DNA of 64,000 nucleotides from Ahaetulla prasina (taxonomy: Eukaryota > Chordata > Lepidosauria > Squamata > Colubridae). Location of the stretch: positions 9,542,314 through 9,606,313 of the forward strand of contig NC_080548.1 in assembly GCF_028640845.1 (NCBI RefSeq), written 5' to 3'. The translations under genes and the position numbers were made by a program. The notes below the pieces were generated by a model that did no database searches, was not told the DNA's origin, and worked only from the letters and a program-made list of their open reading frames with translations. Shown here piece after piece: positions 1-10,868 of the stretch (position 1 is the first letter of the stretch; each line of letters starts with the position of its first letter).

Positions 1-235
1 AGGTTGAATGACTAGCCTCGTGGTGTGACCGGAACAATCTGGAACTGAACACAGACTTTAGGAGAAACCCTTCCATACTTCCCCCTATTACAATACTAGA
101 CAACACAGTATCAACAGAAGAGAACTTCAAATTTCTAGGTTCTACTATATCGCAAGATCTAAAATGGACAGTTAACATCAAAAACATCATCTAAAAAGGA
201 CAACAAAGAATGTTCTTTCTGCGCCATCTCAGAAA

Positions 236-500
236 GGGCCGGTTTAGCTCTGCCTGGTAAGGCCTGTTATTAAGAACACAAAGCCTGCAATTACTGCAGG
301 TTTGAGCCCGGCCCAAGGTTGACTCAGCCTTCCATCCTTTATAAGGTAGGTAAAATGAGGACCCAGATTGTTGGGGGGGCAATAAGTTGACTTTGTAAAT
401 ATATACAAATAGAATGAGACTATTGCCCTATACATTGTAAGCCGCCCTGAGTCTTCGGAGAAGGGCGGGGTATAAATGTAAACAAAAAAAAAAAAAAAAA
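236..500 (+). mobile_element. tRNA-derived-like SINE inserted in the LINE
   Basis: A SINE with the core AGGTTGACTCAGCCTTCCAT, then GGACCCAGATTGTTGGGG and a 3' end GTAAGCCGCCCTGAGTCTTC followed by poly(A) at 484-502. The same family occurs at 29665-29932. It splits the LINE reading frame between ...FFLRHLRK and LPKEL..., so it is younger than the LINE. The 3' end resembles the L2 LINE ends in this window (CCGCCCTGAGT...GGGCGG), suggesting L2 machinery moved it. Confidence 0.75.
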
Positions 501-1139
501 AAGCTCAAATTGCCCAAGGAGCTGCAGATCCAGTTCTACAGAGAAATTACTGAGTCTGTCGTCTGCACCTCTATAACTGTCTGGTTTGGTTCTGTAATCC
601 AACAAGACAGACACAGACTTCAGAGGATAATTAGAACTGCAGAAAAAATAATTGCTACCAACCTACCTTCCATTGAGGACCTGTATACAGCATGAGTCAA
701 AAAGAGAGCTGTGAAAATATTTACAGACCCCTCACATCCTGGACATAAACTGTTTCAACTCCTACCCTCAAAACAACGCTACAGAGCACTGCACACCAGA
801 ACAACTAGACACAAGGACAGTTTCTTCCCGAACGCCATCACTCTGCTAAACAAATAATTCCCTCAACCTTGTTAAACTGTTTACTAAATCTGCACTACTA
901 TTAATTTTCTCATCATTCCCATCACCCATCTCCTTCTACTTATGACTATATGACTGTAACTTTGTTGCTTGTATCCTTATGATTAATATTGATATTTATT
1001 GTTTCCTGATTGCTTTTGTACCCTATGACTATCATTAAATGTTGTACTTAGAATTCTTGATGAAGGTATCTTTTCTTTTATGTACACTGAGAGCATATGC
1101 ACCAAGACAAATTGTCCAATCACACTTGGCCAATAAAAA

Positions 1140-1207
1140 ATTCTATTCTATTCTATTCTATTCTATTCTATTCTATTCTATTCTATTCTATTCTATTCTA
1201 TTCTATT
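1140..1207 (+). repeat. (ATTCT)n microsatellite = (AATAG)n
   Basis: About 13 near-perfect copies of the pentamer starting directly at the LINE 3' end, so the LINE tail appears to have seeded the array. It produces a spurious SILFYSILFY reading frame. Confidence 0.95.
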
Positions 1208-1689
1208 CTCATATTCTCTTGTTGTGTATCTCATTGCTCTGTGCATCAGTAGCTCTATGATAAAGGTATTTAACCACGTATAAGTCTGTAAATATTTAGC
1301 TGTATATAAAACCACTGTTATTTATCTAAAGGCTCTGTGTGCTGTGTTTTGCTCCTGGGTTTATCTCATAATACTAGTTACGCTGCCTAAACCCTGGCAG
1401 ATAGCATACAAGTCTAATAAATAAATAAAGTATACTTAGGAGAGACAGAGAAAGTATACACATCTAGAAAGCCCTCCATAGACTTTCATCAGTGTCTTGG
1501 TCCACCCATGACTTTGCTTTACTCATGGAGCAGATCCCACATGGCCTGAGAGATGCTTCCAATAAGAGGTAGAAGAAAATATTCTACTCAGACAATGAAC
1601 TGATTTAAACAAGGCCCATTCTGTCTATCAATTCCAGTCTCTTCTACTGGTCCAGAGATCAAGCAATACTACGGCAGAAAAATACAAGA
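1208..1689. other. No recognised feature
   Basis: AT-rich non-coding sequence with stops in all frames. No repeat boundary seen. Confidence 0.6.
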
Positions 1690-2262
1690 AGAAGGTCATA
1701 AACATAAACAGAGGGATAGAATCAAGATCACGTGAAGTGTTAATACCGCTTTATAATGCCTTGGTATGGCCACACTTGGAATATTGCATTCAATTTTGGT
1801 CGCCACGATGTAAAAAAGATGTTGAGACTCTAGAAAGAGTGCAGAGAAGAGCAACAAAGATGATTAGGGGACTGGAGGCTAAAACATGTGAAGAACAGTT
1901 GCAGGAACTCGGTATGTCTAGTTTAATGAAAAGAAGGACTAGGTGAAACATGATAGCAGTGTTCCAATATCTCAGGGGCTCTACAAAGAAGAGGGAGCTA
2001 TTCTCCAAAGCACCTGAGGGTGGACAAGAAGCAATGGGTGGAAACTAATCAAGGAGAGAAGCAACTTAGAACTAAGGAGAAATTTCCTGACAGTTAGAAC
2101 AATTAATAAGTGGAACGACTTGCCTTCAGAAGTTGTAAATGCTCCAACACTGGAAATTTTTAAGAAAATGTTGGATAGCCATTTGTCTGAAATGGTGTAG
2201 GGTTTTCTGCCTGGGCAGGGGGTTGGACTAGAAGGCCTCCAAGGTCCCTTCCAACTCTGTTA
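1690..2262 (+). pseudogene. CR1 LINE 3' fragment
   Basis: A 5'-truncated CR1 retroposon. The frame reads [20 protein letters not shown], then [20 protein letters not shown] and [15 protein letters not shown], the C-terminus of the CR1 reverse transcriptase ORF. It is followed by the CR1 3' end with AAGGTCCCTTCCAACTCTGT. Stops and frameshifts (after KRRTR) show that it is dead. Seven other CR1 pieces lie in this window. Confidence 0.9.
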
Positions 2263-2376
2263 CATTACGTTACGTTACATTATGTTACGTTACGTTACGT
2301 TACGTTACGTTACGTTACGTTACGTTACGTTACGTTACATTATGTTACGTTACGTTATGTCATGTCATGTCATGTC
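2260..2376 (+). repeat. (TTACG)n pentamer array on a CR1 tail
   Basis: About 22 copies of TTACG with TTACA and TTATG variants (the changes expected from CpG decay), passing into CATGT repeats. It begins exactly where the CR1 3' end stops (CTCTGTTACATTACG). Confidence 0.95.
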
Positions 2377-2923
2377 TCAGGTGAAATGGAGGAAAAAAAG
2401 AGATCAGTTTAATTTTGCCAGGCAAAGTACTTGAAGATGTCATCTCCTTACTCTGTTGACATGGCAGATGGTTAAGAATAAGCGGAAGACCCTCCCCCAA
2501 AATAAGCTTCACCTTTTCACCATATGTTTGCCTTGCCCAAAAAATGTGAGACCGCTCTCCTCCCCCAGCTTGGTGCTTTCCGATGTGTTAAGTCCGGTGT
2601 TATCAGCTGCCAGAGCTGTGTATCTGGGGAGATCAAGTCAAGCTTTTGAAGGAAAGTTTGTGGGAAGAGGAGGGTGGGAAAAGATAATGGGTGGGACAAT
2701 GAGGCCCAGGAGGGACCCACCCCAAATTCTCAGGCTGAAAAGGAGACGGTGGGAGTTCTGTGCTTTCAAACTTGCAAGATTCTATTAATGTAGCCTTGCA
2801 ATAAAATAGAATTGGGTCATTTTTTTAATGCTATGGATTATGAATTTTATTATTATCTGTTTGTCACCCGAGGGCCTGTTTTAAATGGGCATCCATATAA
2901 CTGTGTGTTTGAGAGGGAGAGGG
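2377..2923. other. No recognised feature
   Basis: Non-coding. The open frames here (up to 110 codons) have no recognisable motif. Confidence 0.5.
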
Positions 2924-3045
2924 AAGGAAGGAAGGAAGGAAGGAAAGGAAAGGAAGGAAAGGGGGGAGGAAGGAAGGAAGGAAGGAAGGAAGGAAGGAAG
3001 GAAGGAAGGAAGGAAGGAAGGAAGGAAGGAAGGAAGGAAGGAAGG
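2924..3045. repeat. (GGAA)n microsatellite
   Basis: Tetramer GGAA/AAGG array of about 120 bp with a small interruption at 2945-2965. It yields false KEGRKEGR and SFLPSFLP frames. Confidence 0.97.
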
Positions 3046-3604
3046 ATCTAATGTGTTTCACCCTTCACCTCCCTCCCTCCCTTATTCTGGTTCAGTAACC
3101 ACATTATTATTCATATGGCTTTCTCCTTTAATCTTTTTGTACCCCTCATTTATCACATTTGCACACGATGGAAACCTTTCAATTCAGGCTACAGTTCCAG
3201 AGTGAAGGGGAGGGAAAAACAGATCCTTTGCACAAATATTCTAATGGCATCCTGTGGATGTTCAGCTTTTATTAAAATAGTTTAGTGATGGTTTTTTTCA
3301 TGCTATCGTAAATGCTTTTTTTAAAAATATGTAATTATCTTGGCATATATAAAAATACACTGGAAAATATGCAGGGAAGTACCCATTCCAGATATGGTAT
3401 GAGCACAACACTCTCCTATGAGAGAAAAACAAACGTGATAGTTGACACCAAACATTTAAAGTTTAGTTGCTTACCTTGGCAAAGGAAATGTGGTTTGTTT
3501 AGGTTTTTTTTAAAACAATGCAGATTAAAATGGAACATTGCAGATAATGAACACTGCAAAAACATTTACTGAAGTTGAGTGTGTCAGTGAAATAATTAAA
3601 AGCA
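3046..3604. other. No recognised feature
   Basis: AT-rich. No coding or repeat signal that I can name. Confidence 0.5.
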
Positions 3605-3845
3605 TGATGGTGGGTTGTTGTTTTCTTTTCCATTCAATTGTATCCGATTTTTGGAGACTGCCTGGACAAATCCCTGCAGTTTTCTTGATGAGGTTTTTCA
3701 GAATGAATTGCCATTGCCTCCTTCCTAGGGCTGAAAGAAAGTGAGTGGCCCAAGGTCATCCATCTGGCTTCATCCCTAAAGTGATATTATAATTCATGGT
3801 TTCCCAGTTTCTAGCCTGGTGCCTTCACCACTACACCAAACTAGT
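3605..3845 (-). mobile_element. tRNA-derived-like SINE, minus strand
   Basis: On the + strand it reads TTGCCATTGCCTCCTTCCTA, GGCCCAAGGTCATCC, then TTTCTAGCCTGGTGCCTTCA and CCACTACACCAAACTAG. Reversed, this gives a TAGTGGTGAAGGCACCAGGC box-A-like start. The same head occurs at 7840-7936 and 40225-40400. Family name not known to me. Confidence 0.6.
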
Positions 3846-4250
3846 CCTCAAGGACATGAGAGCTAAGAGGAAAACTGCGATGCCCCTCTTCCCTTATTGC
3901 ACCAAACCTATATTGGCTTCATGGATAAGCCAAAACAGGGTTCAGGGATGAGGAACCAAAAGGCAGACACTGTGCGAGAGAAGGCCTGGTCTCTGAGTTT
4001 ATTAGCTTATATATTTTCATGGAAAGGGAACCTGAACCACATTCATTCTGCAGGAGTTCACTGAATGAGCAGAGATGGTGGGAGAAAGGGGGTCCTATAA
4101 ATAACCCAGCCTTGTGCCATGAAGAGTTTTATGCTTTTTAGATTGACTTGTGACAACCAACATCTTGAATTATACCCCAAAATGTATAGGGAGCCTATGC
4201 AGTTCACAAAAGCACTGATGTTAGATGACTTCCCCAAACTGCATCCTCAC
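3846..4250. other. No recognised feature
   Basis: Non-coding sequence between a SINE and a MITE. Confidence 0.5.
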
Positions 4251-4252
4251 TA

Positions 4253-4632
4253 CAGGTAGTCCTCAACTTAAGACCACAATTGAGCCCAAATTTCTTCTTG
4301 TTAAGTGAGATATTTGTTAAGCAAAGTTGGCCCCATTTTACGACCTTGCTTGCCACAGTTGTTAAGTGAAACATTGCAGTTGATAAATTAGTCATCTGGC
4401 TTCCCCGTTGACTTCGCTTGTCAGAAGGTCGCAAAAGGGGATCCCATGACCTTGGGACCCAACAATGGTCATAAATATGAACCCAGTTGCCAAGCATCTG
4501 AATTTTGATCACACGGTCATGGGGATTCTGCAACAGTCATAAGTGTGAAAAATGGTCATAAATCACATTTTTCAGTGCTGTTGTAACTTTAAACGGTCAC
4601 TAAAAGAGCTGTTGTCAGTTGAGGACTATCTG
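4253..4632 (+). mobile_element. TA-flanked MITE (Tc1/mariner-like), complete
   Basis: 380 bp with terminal inverted repeats CAGGTAGTCCTCAACTTA (left) and CAGTTGAGGACTATCTG (right, reverse-complementary). It is flanked by TA at 4251-4252 and 4633-4634, the target duplication of Tc1/mariner elements. No transposase. The interior is rich in GTTAAGTGA/TCACTTAAC motifs. At least six other copies lie in the window. Confidence 0.85.
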
Positions 4633-4731
4633 TACTTGTGCTGCAAAACTGTGAACCAATTACCACTTCTGGAAGCTTTCAAGACCAGCCCCATATAGAG
4701 TGCATTTCAGTTGTCTATGCAGGAAGTGAGT

Positions 4732-4999
4732 CAGTAGTGAAATCCAAATTTTTTTACTAACAGTTCTGTGGGCGTGGCTTGGGGGTGTGGCTTGGGGGTG
4801 TGGCTTGGGGGGCGTGGCAGGGAAGGATGCTGCAAAATCCCCATTCCCTCCCCACTCCAGGGAAAGGATATGGCAAAATCTCCATTCACACCCCACTCTG
4901 GAGCTAGCCAGAGGTGGTATTTGCCAGTTCTCCAAATTACTAAAAATTTCTGCTACCAGTTCTCCAGAACCTGTCAGAATCTGCTGGATTTCACCCCTG
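4732..4999. mobile_element. hAT-type non-autonomous element (ACCGGTT family)
   Basis: It begins CAGTAGTGAAATCC and ends GGATTTCACCCCTG (inverted termini), with internal TACTAACAGTTCTGTGGGCG and repeated GTGTGGCTTGGGG. The 8-bp flanks no longer match clearly. Family members follow throughout the window. Confidence 0.75.
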
Positions 5000-5896
5000 A
5001 GTTGATAGAACATGAGTGACTGCAAGTAGGTCTCCCAATCCAGAGTAGGTTCAATTGGTGCATAACATTTACTTATGGAAAGGGGTTTCTGGTCATAACT
5101 ACCACCTGCTCTTGTAAAATGAACCAAGAGCCCAAACTGGACATCAATTCTGTCTGGGACACCATGCAGGACCAAAGGAGAAGAATCACAGAGTTTCGCA
5201 GCCTAAACTCTGCAGCAGTTTGACCTTGTTAGGGTTGAGCCAAAGTCTCTTTTTCTCCATCCAACCCTTCAGTTTCTTCATATCCTGAGAAAGGCTCACT
5301 TAGCCAGCCGATTTTGGAAAAGTATAACTGGATATAATCGACATATTGATGGTACTTGATTCCATAATGATGATGATCCAACCTAACAGCATCATGTAGA
5401 TGTTAAGTAAGATTGCAAAGAAAATAGATCTGGTATTGTTAGACCCAGACAAGGGTCTATTATTGAGAACGTGATCCACTTTCTTGGGTCCAACAGGTTC
5501 AAACTTATCCCAGATAACTATAAGTTCTAAATTGGCCTAGTCATCTCCAAGAGACCTGAATAATGAGAGTCTAGCTCAAGGCAAATTTGAGTAATTTTAT
5601 CTGACAGGAGCATTGAGTGTTTTCACACAGCAGCCTTGTAGATAATCCACCCATTCTCTCTTCCCAAGAAAAACCAAGTTACTCTAAGCAAGACCATTGG
5701 ACATTTATCTCAATGCAATAAGACCAGAAAAAAAGAACTGTGCTTCATCATTCTTATCACTATGAGGTAGTCCTTAAGAAAGAATCTTATCCACATTTCA
5801 TCAGATTCACTTTTAGAAGTGCTGTAGATACCTCTGCTACCTTTTCAATTTCCAAAGTGCCTTAGAAAACTAGGGAGCTCTTCAGGACCAACAGAG
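5000..5896. other. No recognised feature
   Basis: About 900 bp of apparently single-copy non-coding sequence. No motif or repeat edge found. Confidence 0.5.
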
Positions 5897-6158
5897 CAGT
5901 GGTGAGATTCGATTTTTTTTACTATCGGTTCTGTGGGCGTGGCATGGCGGGCATGGCAGGGGGAGGATACTGTAAAATCTCCATTCCTTCCCCTTCTGCA
6001 AAATCCCCATTTCCTCCCAATCAGCTGGGACTCAGGAGGCAGAGAATAGATGGGGGAAGGGGCCAGTCAGTGGTGGTATTTACCAGTTCTCTGAACTACT
6101 CAAAATTTCCACTACCGGTTCTCCAGAACTGGTCAGAACCTGCTGAATATCACCTCTG
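5897..6158. mobile_element. hAT-type non-autonomous element with 8-bp TSD
   Basis: Termini CAGTGGTGAGATTCG and GAATATCACCTCTG. It is flanked by a perfect 8-bp duplication CAACAGAG (5889-5896 and 6159-6166). Internal CTACCGGTTCTCCAGAACTG is shared with other family members. 262 bp, no ORF. Confidence 0.9.
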
Positions 6159-6166
6159 CAACAGAG

Positions 6167-7194
6167 GGAGACAAAGGCCACACAGCGGCAACTCAGTCCA
6201 AGGTCTTGTCCATCTCTTCTTATTCTAGGCAGCAACAAGATTGCAGACAACCATGTCTCAGAAACAATCCCAGATTCCTTTTGAAACCCAACAGGGTCCA
6301 TCAGACCAACTGGATTGAATAGGATCTTTCTCCCTGCAGCCAGAGGTGATGGCAGAGGACTCTAGAGTTTGTAGAGAGTGATCCAACCATGGTAAGGCAT
6401 AGATGGTGATGCCTCCCAATTCCATATCCTGCTGCCCAAGCCATGAAAGCATAAATCCTAAACCCAGATTATTTGTTTTCACATAAGAAATGTGGGCAAA
6501 GCTTTGATGGCACTGTTGCAGTGGCCACACCTTACAAACTCCCCTGGGGAGGGGCAATTGAAGGAGGTTTCTTTATCCACCCAAGGTAAATTCCAAATGG
6601 GCCTCCCAAAGAATTGTGCCCATTTGTGGGCCACACCCCAGCAAAGCAACTCCCGAGATGTCTGGGCTCTGCCTAGTTCTGCTTGCAGATCAGATCTGTC
6701 CCAGCCTTGCAACACCTTTACCCCATTGTCACTGTGGAGAATGGGAACTAATAATAAATGGGAGTGTGCAATTTCAAGCTGTGCAGCATGCTTATCCCTG
6801 GAGCCAGGTTTCAAACCATGGTAATTTAAATTACAGCTGCTTGGAATGACTTTGCTTTCCTCTGTATCTCCCTCCTGCTTTGGCTTTGAAATCCATTTGG
6901 AATTGCAAATGAACATGTAGAATTGGTTTCAGAGAGCTTCTGGCTGGGTTTTTCTTTCTTTCTTCCCCAACTGTTGCAACACATTATTAAAGCAATCGCG
7001 GTGTTTAATTAGTCATGATTACTCCTGCTCCTGAGTTCTATCATACAACAATGCCTCCGCCCTGCCTTTAATATGATTAGAAGGCTTCCCTACACCACTG
7101 TCGTACATTGAAAACAGCGCTCCCAGTGCAGAATTCACTGCTTAGGAAGAACCACACCCATGAAGAATGCGAAGCACCAGGACCTCACGTTAAG
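6167..7194. other. No recognised feature
   Basis: About 1 kb of non-coding sequence. A 145-codon minus-strand frame (6479-6916) has no recognisable domain and I treat it as chance. Confidence 0.5.
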
Positions 7195-7441
7195 CCTAGT
7201 TAAGCTGATTTCGCATCGTTCCCATCACCAATCTCTTTCCACTTATGACTGTATGACTGTAACTTTGTTGCTGGTAATCCTTATGATTTATATTGATATA
7301 TTGACCATCATTTGTGTTGTAAATGTTGTACCCTGATGAACGTATCTTTTCTTTTATGTACACTGAGAGCATATGCACCAAGACAAATTCCTTGTGTGTC
7401 CAATCACGCTTGGCCAATAAAAAATTCTATTCTATTCTATT
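7195..7441 (+). mobile_element. AATAG-tailed LINE, 3' end only
   Basis: The 3' UTR of the same LINE family as at 1-1207, with TTTATATTGATATATTGACC, CTGAGAGCATATGCACCAAG and CTTGGCCAATAAAAAATTCT, ending in about three ATTCT copies. Confidence 0.88.
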
Positions 7442-7514
7442 ATTGCTCAGGCCCTATACTTAAGAATCTCGTCAACAAAAATTCAAGGGGGTTTGGACTA
7501 GGCCATTTGTGGGA

Positions 7515-7832
7515 ACATAACCGGCAGTTCAGCGGTTCAAATCCCTAGAGCCTCGTAACGGGGTGAGCTCCCGTTACTTGTCCCAGCTTCTGCCAACCTA
7601 GCAATTTGAAAGCAGGTAAAAAATGCAAATAGAAAAATAGGGACCACTTTGGTGCGAAGGTAACAGCATTCCATGTGCCTTTGGTGTTGAGTCATGCCGG
7701 CCACATGACCACGGAAACGTCTTCGGACAGCGCTGGCTCTTCGGCTTTGAAACAGAGATGAGCACCGCCCCCTAGAGTCGGGAACGACTAGCACGTACGA
7801 GCGAGGGGATTATTATTACCTTTACCTTTACC
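7515..7832 (+). mobile_element. Sauria SINE
   Basis: A tRNA-derived head with a B-box-like GGTTCAAATCC, then TGTCCCAGCTTCTGCCAACC, GTTGAGTCATGCCGGCCACA, GACAGCGCTGGCTCTTCGGC and the tail TTACCTTTACCTTTACC, the Bov-B-like 3' end typical of Sauria SINEs. The 5' head is decayed. Confidence 0.9.
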
Positions 7833-7839
7833 ACTAGTT

Positions 7840-7936
7840 CAACTTCAGCAGCTTGTCCAAAACAATTGAAAAAGTGGGGGAGGGGGCTAGAACTCACAAT
7901 CTCCTGCTTTCTAGCCAGCTGCCTTAACCACTAGAC
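7840..7936 (-). mobile_element. tRNA-derived-like SINE fragment, minus strand
   Basis: GGGCTAGAACTCACAATCTC then TTTCTAGCCAGCTGCCTTAA and CCACTAGACC. This is the same head as the SINE at 40225-40400. Confidence 0.55.
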
Positions 7937-8305
7937 CAGTGGTAGCTAACCTTTTCCAGACCGAGTGCTGAAAGCGCACGTGTGCGCATGCAAATACGTG
8001 CATGTGCACCTAAACCCCCAAAATGCAATGCACGCGTGGCCCCTCAGCATGTGCCCCACCCACCCACCCCTGCACATGTGCGCATAGCCCCCTGCATCCA
8101 CCCTGGGCCCCCCGTGCATGTGTGTGCAGTCCCCGCACACACCCCGCCCCCCGCACATGCGCAGCAGAGACCCAAAGACCAGGTGGCCAGCAGAAGGTTT
8201 CACGTAGATGCGCAGCAGAGCTGAACTGGGGCAACGACTTGCATACCATCAGAGAAGGCGCTGTGTGCCACTTCTGGCAACTGTGCCGCAGGTTCGCCAT
8301 CCTGG
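7937..8305. mobile_element. hAT-type element rich in alternating purine-pyrimidine
   Basis: It begins CAGTGGTAGCTAACCTTTTC and ends GGTTCGCCATCCTGG (imperfect inverted termini). Flanks CACTAGAC (7929-7936) and GACTAGAC (8306-8313) match at 7 of 8 positions. The interior carries many CGCACGTG, GTGCGCATGC and TGCATGTGCA stretches. Different family from the ACCGGTT elements. Confidence 0.75.
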
Positions 8306-8336
8306 GACTAGACCAAACTAGCTGTATTGTTTAAAC

Positions 8337-8456
8337 TAGGGGTCCCCAACCTTGGTCCCTTTAAGACTTGTGGACTTCAACTCCACTTTGCTGGCTGAGG
8401 GACTCTGGGAGTTGAAGTCCACAAGTCTTAAAGGGACCAAAGGTTGGAGACCCCTG
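8337..8456. mobile_element. Foldback hAT element with 8-bp TSD
   Basis: Almost the whole 120 bp is an inverted repeat: GTCCCCAACCTTGG and GACTTGTGGACTTCAACTCC on the left mirror GGAGTTGAAGTCCACAAGTC and ...GAGACCCCTG on the right. It is flanked by a perfect GTTTAAAC duplication (8329-8336, 8457-8464). The first base is T instead of the usual C. Confidence 0.92.
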
Positions 8457-8534
8457 GTTTAAACCATAATTTGTTTTATTATATTTTAACTATATCGTTT
8501 TAGCAAGTTAACTGGTTTTTAATACTGTCCTTTT

Positions 8535-8694
8535 CAGGGGTGGGTTCAACTTACCTTTACTACCGGTTCACATTGTGCCCTTCTGCGCATGCGCAGAACA
8601 CTTTTGATGATGTGCGGGTCAGTGGGCAGAGCCTCCCGCCGGTTTTACTACCGGTTCTATAGAACCGGTCCAAACCGGGGGCAACCCACCACTG
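8535..8694. mobile_element. hAT-type non-autonomous element, 160 bp
   Basis: Termini CAGGGGTGGGTTCAACTTAC and AACCCACCACTG. Flanks GTCCTTTT and GTCTTTTT (7 of 8). Same subfamily as 43114-43279. Confidence 0.88.
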
Positions 8695-8702
8695 GTCTTT
8701 TT

Positions 8703-9439
8703 ATGTTATTGTTCCCCACCCAGAATTATGTCTTTAGGATGGGGGAAAGCTGTATGCCTTTTTAAACAAACAAACAGACAGACAGACAGACAGACATGTT
8801 TTCAGAGGAAGAAGCATTTGTCAACAAAAGTTTAAGGCAGAAATAATGTGTTATATTTTTCCCAACCTTAAGATGCAGTAAACTGTTCAGATCTGTTATT
8901 ACCCGTGTAGGATTTCTAGTTCAGTGAAAATGGCATTGCACACTTTATAAGCAAACCATGGATTTCGCTCCTCTAATTTTTCCCAGATGATCTAATATTG
9001 GTTGACTTATTAGTGAGAAGTTCCCCTTTTTTCTTTTTCTTTTTTTCTTTTTTCTTTTAATTTTCATAACTTCCTGTTTGTAGGCAAGCTCCACACAGGC
9101 CTTTGACCCCCGTGAGTTAATGAAGTCAAACATTCTCCTTTGATTGCTTAATGAGCTAATTAAACGCTGTTTCAGCTTCCTTACTCAAACATTAATTTTG
9201 TTTCTCAAAAAAGGAGAAGAAAGAGACTTAATGAAGTCAAAGTTCAGGGCTTCCATTCCTCACCCTTTTCCTTCAGTTCAAAGATTTTGACATTCTGTCT
9301 GCAATAAATTGAGACGTATATCGGTTGTGAAGCTGGTAGAAATTCAAAAGCACTCGAATTGCCTAGCATATTCTGGACGATAGATGTTTATTTATTAAAA
9401 CATATTATTTTATTTAATATCTGTTTATTAAAATAAGCA
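8703..9439. other. Mostly unrecognised; short (CAGA)n at 8775-8797
   Basis: Contains about six CAGA repeats and a T-rich tract (9027-9060). Otherwise AT-rich non-coding. Confidence 0.5.
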
Positions 9440-9829
9440 CAGGCAGTCCTCGACTTACAACAGTTCATTTAGTGACCATTCAAAGTTACAACGGCTCTGA
9501 AAAAAGTGACTTTTGACTGTGAGTTTTGACAGTTGTAGCATCCCCATGATCATGTGATCAAAATTCAGACGCTTGGCAACTGCTTCATCCTTACGACCGT
9601 TGCTGTGTCCCAAGGCCACGGGATCCCTTTTGCGACCTTCTGACAAGCAAAATCAATGGGGAATCCAGATTCACTTAACAGCCGGGTTACTAACTTATCA
9701 ACTGCAGTGATTCACTTAACAACTATGGCAAGCAAGGGTCATAAAATGGGGGCAAAACTCGCTTAAAAATATTTCACTTTACCACAGAAATTTTGGGCTC
9801 AGTTATGGTTGTAAGTCAAGGACTACCTG
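9440..9829 (-). mobile_element. TA-type MITE, reverse orientation
   Basis: Left end CAGGCAGTCCTCGACTTACA, right end GTAAGTCAAGGACTACCTG followed by TA. The interior matches the 4253-4632 copy on the other strand (TTGGGCTCAGTTATGG near the right end). Confidence 0.85.
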
Positions 9830-9831
9830 TA

Positions 9832-10112
9832 GTGATAAATGAGCATGTGATCAAAATTCGGGTGCTTGGCAACTGGCATGTACTTATGACAGTTGCACAG
9901 TCCCGAAGTCATGTGATCACCATTTGCAACCTTCCCAGCAGGCTTCTGACAAGCAAAGTCAATAGGAGAAGCCAGAGTCACTTAACAACCATATGATTCA
10001 CTTAACAACTGTGGCAAAAAGGTCATAAAATGGGGCGCAACTCACTTAACTACTGTCTTGCTTGGTAATATAAATTCGGGCTCCGTTGTGGTCATAAGTT
10101 GAGAACTACCTG
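9832..10112 (-). mobile_element. TA-type MITE, truncated, tandem to the previous copy
   Basis: Starts inside the element (GTGATCAAAATTCGGGTGC) and ends GTCATAAGTTGAGAACTACC TG then TA. It abuts the previous copy at a shared TA, so it is a head-to-tail pair. Confidence 0.8.
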
Positions 10113-10114
10113 TA

Positions 10115-10480
10115 TGGCCACCCAACTCACACACAGCTGACTCCAGGCGGCCTACATTAAAAATTTGCAACATAAAAAAAACCCCATAAAATCCCACCCC
10201 ACGCCAGCACCAATACAGTCAAATCAATCGTTTGATGTGCTCCGTTTCCATTTTTGGTCTCCAGTCCTGCTGACAACACAACACCTTCAGGTCCTTTTGG
10301 AAAAGCAAGAAGATGGGGACCAATCGTACCTCAGGGGAATGATGTTCCATAGAGAAGGGGCCACCACCAAGAAAGCCCTTTTTCGCGGTCCCACCAGATG
10401 GACATCCCTAATAGTTGGGATCCACATTGTAACTTGCCTTCCCATCCTGGTGGGCTGGGTGGAGATGCAGTCCTTCATTT
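10115..10480 (-). pseudogene. L2 LINE 3' fragment, minus strand
   Basis: Reverse-strand frame GPRKRAFLVVAPSLWNIIPL resembles the conserved AFSVAAPxLWNSLP end of L2 ORF2. It is 5'-truncated and short. Confidence 0.65.
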
Positions 10481-10669
10481 AGCCTCTCTTTTGAATGCTT
10501 GCTACTGTGCAAGGAAAGAGAGTCTCCCTGTCACACACCAGGGAAAAACAGACCCTGCTTCCAATTTTTCTTTGCATTATTTTTCTGTCATTTAAAGCTC
10601 ATGATAACTTTGACATTTCCATCATCTTATCTGCTTATCAACAAGTCCAATCACACTTGTGTGTGCTTG

Positions 10670-10868
10670 TATGTATGTATTTATTTATTTTGTCACACAG
10701 TATATATAAGCATTAGCATGAAATAACTATACAATATATAAGCATATATATAAGCATAAGTATGTAATAACTATATTAATTGGATATAATGAAAGGAAAC
10801 AATAGGACAGGAACGGTAGGCACGCTTGTGCTCTTATGCATGTCCCTTACAGACCTCTTAGGATTCTG
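10670..10868. mobile_element. Interspersed repeat with (TTTA) end, likely a LINE 3' end
   Basis: The block TATATAAGCATAAGTATGTA... followed by GGACAGGAACGGTAGGCACG and CCCTTACAGACCTCTTAGGA occurs again at 27540-27770. One edge is TATTTATTTATTT, as expected for a reversed LINE tail. Family not identified. Confidence 0.6.

Larger units (their letters stand above)
1..1207 (+). pseudogene. LINE relic (CR1/L2 group) with (AATAG)n tail, interrupted by a SINE
   Basis: This is the C-terminal part of a dead reverse-transcriptase ORF. Frames read LDNTVSTEENFKFLGSTISQ near 97-160, then after a SINE (about 236-500) LPKELQIQFYREITESVVCT from about 517, and further on PSIEDLYTA, DPSHPGHKLFQLLPS and TRHKDSFFPNAITLLN, the usual end of CR1/L2-group LINE ORF2. 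There are stops in frame (e.g. after LYTA). The 3' UTR runs 860-1135, includes the recurrent block CTTGGCCAATAAAAAATTCT, and ends in ATTCT repeats at about 1140-1207. The window starts inside the element. It matches what is described for snake CR1-L3-type LINEs; the exact family name needs a library search. Confidence 0.85.

Noticed and set aside
4660..5175. 171-codon minus-strand ORF
   Set aside because: It runs straight through a hAT element (4732-4999) and has no domain or low-complexity-free conserved stretch.
6479..6916. 145-codon minus-strand ORF
   Set aside because: No recognisable family, overlaps ORFs on the other strand. Codon pattern gives no support.
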